From NCBI GenBank assembly GCA_002327905.1, contig DCUY01000107.1:1-10160 (forward strand): 10,160 bases of DNA, read 5' to 3'. Shown here one piece after another: positions 6,301-10,160 of the stretch. Both the position numbers and the translations under genes were made by a program. The stretch is from Caldifarciminota bacterium UBA2202. Lineage in GTDB: Bacteria > Hydrothermota > 32-111. The notes beneath the pieces were generated by a model. The model was not told where the DNA came from. It made no database searches and saw nothing but the letters and a program-made list of their open reading frames with translations. The number at the start of each line of letters is the position of its first letter. Within the stretch, counting starts at the first letter, position 1.

Positions 6301-7079
6301 TTTTGCTCCACTATCACAGTATCAGTCAGAACTTTGACTTTAACTGAAAATGGCAAAAAAGTCAAATCCTTTATTTGTTGATTTATATATATGGAGGTCT
6401 TTTCGAGTCCTTTCTCTTTTAGTATGGAATTGAAATCCATTTCGATCAAATATATGATATTTGCCACCACATTCTCCTTTTCCATTCTGTTATTGGAATT
6501 TTCATATATCTGGGTCCACAATCTTAAAGCCGTTATAAAGTCTCCCTTCCTTTTCATAGCTGAAGCCGCAAATTTTTTACAGTAATCAGGAGCATCGGGT
6601 TTGTAAGAGGCAAATTCAAACCATTTATAAGCCGCAAAATAGTCTTTCTCATAAATATAATAAATAAATCCTGTAATAAAAGGTATTTCCCATGAATCAG
6701 GAAGATTCGCCATTCCTTTTTTCAATAAATTCAAGCCGAGGTCAGGCCTTTTTTGATCATAGGTTATAATAGTTCCGCCAAAAACATAGCATTGCTTGAA
6801 GTAAGGGTCCAAATCAGTAATGATATTAAATAAATTATATAATTGATGGAGGTCTTTGTCTGTCATCAGGTGCTGTCCATAATACTGAACGACCTGAAGC
6901 CACATTAAATTTGTCATTGTAGTTTTGTAATCAAGAGAGACCTCTCTGATAAATGTTCCTGAAGGAAAATAAAGAAGTTCATTTGCCTGTTTGCTTTTGT
7001 TCTCCGGTTGATTCTGCAGAATATATGCAGATGAAAGTATTCCGGCAAATAAAATTACTATTATAATAAAATTCTTCAT
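6297..7079 (-). CDS. Membrane-anchored TPR-like protein of the pilus ABC transporter locus (PilG-like by position)
   Basis: 260 aa from the ATG at 7079. A hydrophobic N-terminal helix (about 4-21) acts as signal anchor or signal peptide, so the rest is probably periplasmic. Then come LYFPSGTFIREVSL (36-49), TNLMWLQVVQYYGQH (56-70), ITDLDPYFKQCYVFGG (87-102) and paired helices around 110-195 resembling degenerate tetratricopeptide repeats (KKGMANLPDSWEIPF; KDYFAAYKWFEFASYKPDAP; GDFITALRLWTQIYENS). I recall similar proteins lying beside an ABC ATPase/permease pair in T4P loci; PilG of Myxococcus holds the comparable position. A GTG at 7103 would add 8 residues. Neither start has a clear ribosome site, so the start is uncertain; the ATG leaves a more typical short basic N-terminus. 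It is separated from the permease gene by 154-178 bp containing a repeat. Confidence 0.75.
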   Translation of the reverse strand: MKNFIIIVILFAGILSSAYILQNQPENKSKQANELLYFPSGTFIREVSLDYKTTMTNLMWLQVVQYYGQHLMTDKDLHQLYNLFNIITDLDPYFKQCYVFGGTIITYDQKRPDLGLNLLKKGMANLPDSWEIPFITGFIYYIYEKDYFAAYKWFEFASYKPDAPDYCKKFAASAMKRKGDFITALRLWTQIYENSNNRMEKENVVANIIYLIEMDFNSILKEKGLEKTSIYINQQIKDLTFLPFSVKVKVLTDTVIVEQK

Positions 7080-7172
7080 TGTTTCTTTTAACTTATAGCG
7101 CACCGGCTCAATGTTTCACTTTTCAACCTTTCTTCTTTTTAACTCTTTCAATCATATACTTCTTTACATTAT

Positions 7173-7207
7173 CCGTCATTGCGATGAGTCTTCGAAGAAG
7201 CAATCTC
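7173..7207. repeat. Interspersed palindromic repeat (CGTCATTGCGA...GAAGCAATCTC type)
   Basis: The segment begins CCGTCATTGCGATGAG and ends GAAGCAATCTC, closely matching a palindromic repeat I recall scattered in many bacterial genomes (CGTCATTGCGAGG...CGAAGCAATCTC). ATTGC (7178-7182) pairs with GCAAT (7200-7204) and the centre holds a perfect palindrome, TCTTCGAAGA (7189-7198). It lies in the 154-bp gap between the permease stop and the TPR-like gene. That gap is otherwise AT-rich with no defensible promoter or terminator. Confidence 0.65.
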
Positions 7208-7257
7208 TATACTTCTCTTCGGTCTTTAACCTGTTACCCAATCTTTACATCCGCAGA

Positions 7258-8025
7258 CTAATAAAACTCTTTTTTGCCGAAAATCAATGTTGAGGCAAAA
7301 AGAAGCAATGTTACATAAATCAATGTGTAGGAGATTGCAAAAACCATATAATTTGCAGATACAGGAAGATTATTCACAGCATTGATTTTTATATCTAAAT
7401 AGTAAAAATTAGGAATTATCAGCATAAGAAATTTAATGAATATCTTCACAATAATTGACGAGGATTTCTCAATGAAAAAAGCTATGTCATTTATAAACTG
7501 CCCGGAAATATATGCCATCAGAGTGAAAATTCCGGACAATACGGGTGATGCGAAAGATGCAAAGAATATTGCAATAGCCGAAAGCAGAGTTGACTGCATG
7601 GTTATCAATAAAAGCGAATAAAATAAAGAGTGAGAGAAAGGAATTTTAGCAAAAAACAAGACCACAGCAAGGAAAAGGGATGATACTAAGGAGTATGAAT
7701 ATATTATTAGAAGCAGACCCATAAATTTTCCTAAAAGAAGCCGCTCTCTTGAAATCGGTTTCGTGATAATAATGAAAATTGTCTTTTTTTCTATCTCCTG
7801 ATAAATAAGCCGTGTGCCTGAGAGTATTATTATCAAAAGAGAGAATAATGAAATAGTTGAGAGCCCTGCATCCTTAACAAGCCTCTCTCTTTCGCCGAGA
7901 GCAATCGGGTCCAATATTAAAGAACTCAATATAATTAAAAAAGATAGAATAATCAGAGAAAGTATGATTTTATGCCTTATGGATTCTTTGAATACAACAT
8001 TTGAAACAAGAAAAATATCTTTCAT
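7258..8025 (-). CDS. ABC-2 type transporter permease of the pilus locus (PilI-like by position)
   Basis: 255 aa with about six hydrophobic segments (roughly 18-39, 57-75, 98-126, 134-158, 160-183, 226-250). The motif EIEKKTIFIIITKPISRERLLLGKFMG (77-103) is the cytoplasmic loop common to ABC-2 permeases that pair with a single ATPase, and IIPNFYYLDI (203-212) is another familiar stretch. The start is taken as the ATG at 8025, which has AAGGA 6 bases upstream; a TTG at 8031 that overlaps the ATPase stop would add two residues. It must form the membrane half of the transporter with the ATPase encoded just upstream. The substrate is unknown. In Myxococcus the equivalent pair is needed for pilus formation, not general export. 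Confidence 0.85.
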   Translation of the reverse strand: MKDIFLVSNVVFKESIRHKIILSLIILSFLIILSSLILDPIALGERERLVKDAGLSTISLFSLLIIILSGTRLIYQEIEKKTIFIIITKPISRERLLLGKFMGLLLIIYSYSLVSSLFLAVVLFFAKIPFSHSLFYSLLLITMQSTLLSAIAIFFASFASPVLSGIFTLMAYISGQFINDIAFFIEKSSSIIVKIFIKFLMLIIPNFYYLDIKINAVNNLPVSANYMVFAISYTLIYVTLLLFASTLIFGKKEFY

Positions 8026-8027
8026 TG

Positions 8028-8957
8028 TCAATCCTTCATAAGATTCATAAAATAATCCTCAAGTTTATTTTCACGAGGAATGAATGACAGCACTTTGCCG
8101 TCATTATCTCGCACTAAATTAACAATTTCTTCAGCTTTAATATGATCAGTTATTGTGATAAATATCTTATTTTCATGTATAGAGAAATACTTGCATTCGT
8201 CTTTGTATTTTTCAAGCATTTTATTTATTGTATCATTTGTAAGTATTTCTATGTCAAATTCCTTCAATTCGCTTTTTATTATGTCGTGAATATAACCGAT
8301 TCCCACAACAGTGCCTTTGTTTATTACGCACACTTTGTCTGCAAGCATTTCAATGTCAGGAAGTATGTGGGATGAAAATACCAATGTCTTTCCTCTTCTC
8401 TTCATCATTAAAATTATATCCTTCATCTCCTTTCTGCCAATTGGATCAAGTCCTGACATCGGTTCATCCAATACTAATATTTCCGGGTCATTTATTAATG
8501 CCTGAGCCATACCAAGACGCTGAACCATACCCTTTGAAAATGATCCGACAGGATTATGCATTGCCTCGCTGAGTCCGACAAGGCCTATAAGAGTCTTAAT
8601 CCTATCCTGTTTAAGCTCTTTGGGTACATTGAAAAGCCCTGCTATAAAATCAAGAGTTTCATAAGCAGTTAAAAATTGATAAAAGGAGGGATTTTCAGGG
8701 AGAAATCCGATTTTCTTGCGGATATTCCTGTCAATTATGCTTCCGCTTAGAATTTCAATGTTTCCAGAATTAGGTTTGATTACCCCCATCAGCATTTTAA
8801 GTGTAGTTGACTTCCCTGCTCCATTAGGACCTAAAAGTCCGAATACTTCATTTTCATCCACATTAAAAGAGATGCCATTGACTGCATCAATTCTTTTGAA
8901 TGGAAATTGCATTTTATATGTTTTTTTGACATTATTAATATTGATTATATTATTCAT
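8028..8957 (-). CDS. ABC transporter ATP-binding protein of the pilus locus (PilH-like by position)
   Basis: 309 aa, one complete nucleotide-binding domain. Walker A GPNGAGKST (43-51), a Q-loop region FLPENPSFYQF where Glu88 stands in place of Gln, signature FSKGMVQRLG (140-149; SKGM replaces SGGQ), Walker B ILVLDEP (160-166), D-loop SGLD (168-171) and the switch His in SSH (195-197). The PEN and SKGM variants are normal for the ABC-2/CcmA-like group. Residues after about 225 form an accessory C-terminal domain. It abuts the permease gene. No Shine-Dalgarno sequence is visible before the ATG at 8957; TATAAA lies 10 bp upstream of it, so a leaderless or nearly leaderless message is possible, although no -35 is evident. 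A drug-efflux label is not justified, because the neighbours are pilins, a TPR-like protein and PilD. Confidence 0.92.
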   Translation of the reverse strand: MNNIININNVKKTYKMQFPFKRIDAVNGISFNVDENEVFGLLGPNGAGKSTTLKMLMGVIKPNSGNIEILSGSIIDRNIRKKIGFLPENPSFYQFLTAYETLDFIAGLFNVPKELKQDRIKTLIGLVGLSEAMHNPVGSFSKGMVQRLGMAQALINDPEILVLDEPMSGLDPIGRKEMKDIILMMKRRGKTLVFSSHILPDIEMLADKVCVINKGTVVGIGYIHDIIKSELKEFDIEILTNDTINKMLEKYKDECKYFSIHENKIFITITDHIKAEEIVNLVRDNDGKVLSFIPRENKLEDYFMNLMKD

Positions 8958-8981
8958 AAATATTTATTTTATATTCACTTC

Positions 8982-9010
8982 AAAAAAAAGGGGCTTAAAA
9001 GCCCCTTTTT
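8982..9010 (-). terminator. Intrinsic terminator after the pilin genes
   Basis: GGGGCT (8990-8995) pairs with AGCCCC (9000-9005), with a further A/T pair possible inside. The stem is flanked by eight A (8982-8989, a T-run on the minus strand) and by TTTTT (9006-9010). It starts 15 bp after the stop of the second pilin gene, separates the strongly expressed pilin block from the ABC genes, and leaves only about 25 bp for a promoter of the next unit. Confidence 0.88.
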
Positions 9011-9024
9011 ATTAAACTAATTGC

Positions 9025-9474
9025 TTACTGGCCCGGTGTCAAACACAGAAGTACAGAATTATTATCTCCTGCTTTACCAAATCCGGAAATTTGATAGGTT
9101 GTTCCGTCAAATCCAGCAGTTGCATCCGAATAGTAACCGCAATTTCCTTCGGTTCCCGCGTTTGTAGGATTAGCTGCGTCGGGTTCTTCAGTCATTGTTT
9201 CAATAGCTGTTGATAAAGTCAATGTAGCATTGTAAGGATTCTTAAAATTCTGTGGAAGAACACTGTCAACGATTTCAGTAATAATTGGATAACTGCCACC
9301 ATGATCAACCGAAATAGTCTCAATTGTTACCTGTAGGGTGTGCATGTTTGCTTTTACTGATGATACCTTTGCTTTGTCAATTATCTGGACAAAGTTCGGT
9401 ATTGCTATTGCCGCAAGAATTCCTATGATCACTACCACGATCATAAGTTCGATAAGTGTAAATCCTTTTTTCAT
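9025..9474 (-). CDS. pilA: Type IV major-pilin-like prepilin with a C-terminal cysteine pair
   Basis: 149 aa. Prepilin signal MKKG then FTLIELMIVVVIIGILAAIAIPNF: cleavage after Gly4, Glu at mature position 5, 145 residues mature. The N-terminal helix is followed by a segment shared with the other pilin (NMHT-Q-VT-E, YP-I, LP-NFKNP). Cys112 and Cys144 can close a C-terminal disulfide loop, a common stabiliser in T4P pilins, whereas the neighbour has no Cys. The pattern also resembles GspG-like pseudopilins, but the sigma-54 features and nearby pil genes favour a pilus subunit. The ATG has an excellent AGGAGG 5 bases upstream. It is preceded by a -24-like box and the shared upstream motif, and followed by a strong terminator, suggesting high expression. 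Confidence 0.9.
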   Translation of the reverse strand: MKKGFTLIELMIVVVIIGILAAIAIPNFVQIIDKAKVSSVKANMHTLQVTIETISVDHGGSYPIITEIVDSVLPQNFKNPYNATLTLSTAIETMTEEPDAANPTNAGTEGNCGYYSDATAGFDGTTYQISGFGKAGDNNSVLLCLTPGQ

Positions 9475-9515
9475 TCTGACCTCCTAAGTTTAAGGTTTGT
9501 TTTGATATTTACTAT

Positions 9516-9531
9516 ATCATTTTTTATGCCA
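9516..9531 (-). promoter_or_regulatory. Possible sigma-54 promoter of the second pilin, with degenerate -12 box
   Basis: The minus strand reads TGGCAT (9531-9526), AAAAA, ATGAT (9520-9516). The -24 hexamer is identical to that of the other pilin promoter and both sit in the context TTATG-N2-TGGCATA. The -12 element has GA where GC is expected. If it works, transcription starts near 9505 with a 31-base leader that contains the AGGAGG. Confidence 0.45.
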
Positions 9532-9581
9532 TTCATAACTAACGATTAAACAAAGATTTAAATATTCAAAGAACAATTAAT

Positions 9582-9595
9582 TTCGCAAATTGCAA
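9582..9595. promoter_or_regulatory. Putative activator site upstream of the second pilin (copy 1 of shared motif)
   Basis: TTCGCAAATTGCAA, with core dyad GCAA-A-TTGC, differs at one central base from the motif at 10092-10105. Its centre is about 83 bp upstream of the predicted start at 9505. It begins one base past the stop codon of the first pilin gene. The placement suits a sigma-54 enhancer-binding protein such as PilR. Confidence 0.55.
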
Positions 9596-10003
9596 TTAAA
9601 AGGTATGAGCAGCCGGAGTAAGAGTAAGCAGAGTCGAATCAGTATTCATCCCGTAACCTGTTATAGAATATGTGCTTGCATCTCCTTCGTATTCGACAAC
9701 TCCTTCTATATTATCCTCATCTTCATTCTGAATAGAATTATAACTTAAATCAAATGGATTCTTGAAATTGGTAGGAAGGTACTCCACAAAAGCTGAAATA
9801 TTAGGAAAATACTCTATGCCTACACTGCTTGTTGCTTTAAGTTCAACAGTCACCTGTGCGGTATGCATATTAGCAACTACTGATGCGGCTTTGGCTTTAT
9901 TTACAAGATGAAAGAAATTGGGTATTGCAATTGCGGCAAGTACTCCAATTATCACAACCACTATCATTAATTCAATTAAAGTGAATCCTTTCATTTTTCT
10001 CAT
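9596..10003 (-). CDS. pilA: Type IV prepilin (major-pilin-like, cysteine-free paralogue)
   Basis: 135 aa. Leader MRKMKG then FTLIELMIVVVIIGVLAAIAIPNFF: cleavage after Gly6, Glu at mature position 5, 129 residues mature. It shares with the neighbouring pilin the NMHTAQVTVE region, FP-I, LPTNFKNP and an ending of the form TYSITGYGMNTDSTLLTLTP, so the two are paralogues that differ mainly in the exposed loop region. It has no Cys. Two starts are possible: the ATG at 10003, or an ATG at 9994 giving leader MKG. Neither has a strong ribosome site; only GAG lies ahead of the second. The predicted sigma-54 start at about 10005 leaves 2 or 11 untranslated bases. There is no terminator before the next pilin, so readthrough is possible. 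Confidence 0.9.
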   Translation of the reverse strand: MRKMKGFTLIELMIVVVIIGVLAAIAIPNFFHLVNKAKAASVVANMHTAQVTVELKATSSVGIEYFPNISAFVEYLPTNFKNPFDLSYNSIQNEDEDNIEGVVEYEGDASTYSITGYGMNTDSTLLTLTPAAHTF

Positions 10004-10015
10004 ACAAATTATTAT

Positions 10016-10031
10016 TGCAATTTATATGCCA
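10016..10031 (-). promoter_or_regulatory. Sigma-54 (RpoN) promoter of the first pilin
   Basis: The minus strand reads TGGCAT-ATAAA-TTGCA (10031-10016). This matches the -24/-12 consensus TGGCAC-N5-TTGCW at every position but one and has the required GG-N10-GC spacing. Counting the C of GC as -12 puts +1 at G10005. T4P pilin genes are a classic sigma-54/PilR target. Confidence 0.85.
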
Positions 10032-10091
10032 AACATAAGTATCATATATTTTATATTTATCTAACAAATTAACGGAGCATAAGTTCATATA

Positions 10092-10105
10092 TTCGCAATT
10101 TGCAA
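10092..10105. promoter_or_regulatory. Putative activator site upstream of the first pilin (copy 2 of shared motif)
   Basis: TTCGCAATTTGCAA, 13 of 14 bases identical to 9582-9595, with core dyad GCAA-T-TTGC. Its centre is about 93 bp upstream of the predicted start at 10005, ten base pairs further out than the other copy relative to its own promoter, so both would face the same side of the helix. The remaining sequence up to 10160 is AT-rich, and I see no other feature in it. Confidence 0.6.
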
Positions 10106-10160
10106 AATATAAATACATTCAATTAACAATAATACAGCATTTGATTTGATTCTGGCGGGC

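Noticed and set aside
7258..8957. Drug or antibiotic ABC efflux pump
   Set aside because: The sequence motifs are generic for ABC-2 systems, and the neighbours are all pilus genes.
8958..8990. Sigma-70 promoter for the ABC operon
   Set aside because: TATAAA is present, but no -35 is found at 15-19 bp; that position falls in the terminator stem.
10106..10160. End of another gene at the window edge
   Set aside because: Short open stretches exist in all frames but none shows a recognisable protein or stop-plus-terminator arrangement.

Overview
This is a low-GC, AT-rich stretch of bacterial DNA with every supported gene on the minus strand. Lipoprotein signals, a periplasmic Spy-like protein and type IV pilus (T4P) genes point to a diderm bacterium. 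The strong GGAGG-type ribosome sites, the sigma-54 promoter and the gene set would suit a deltaproteobacterium-like lineage or an uncultured candidate phylum. I cannot name the organism from the sequence alone.

Reading in the direction of transcription (high to low coordinates), the window opens with two paralogous type IV pilins (10003-9596 and 9474-9025). The first has a textbook -24/-12 sigma-54 promoter. The second has a matching -24 box with a degenerate -12 box. Both share a 14-bp near-palindrome about 93 and 83 bp upstream of the predicted starts, one helical turn apart, which is where an activator of the PilR/NtrC class would bind. A terminator closes the pilin block. Next come an ABC ATPase and an ABC-2 permease, a 154-bp spacer carrying a palindromic interspersed repeat, a membrane-anchored helical-repeat protein, a prepilin peptidase (PilD) and a DUF4416 protein. 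From memory, this order resembles the pilA / pilGHI / pilD region of Myxococcus xanthus, where the ABC transporter is needed for pilus formation.

Only 34 bp further on is a tightly overlapping envelope-stress type cassette: an ECF sigma factor, a zinc-binding transmembrane anti-sigma factor, a Spy/CpxP-like periplasmic protein and a lipoprotein, closed by a strong terminator (2836-2863). The arrangement recalls the CnrH/CnrY/CnrX logic, with a Spy-fold periplasmic partner next to the sigma/anti-sigma pair.

The last unit is a ClpC-type double AAA+ unfoldase (2533-176). Its upstream region holds a 236-bp non-autonomous element with perfect 25-bp terminal inverted repeats and TA at both edges. 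The element stops 5 bp before the -35 hexamer of the likely clpC promoter. The lowest 130 bp are GC-rich, unlike the rest, and contain degenerate heptamer tandem repeats. I see no RNA genes, CRISPR array, integrase or origin.
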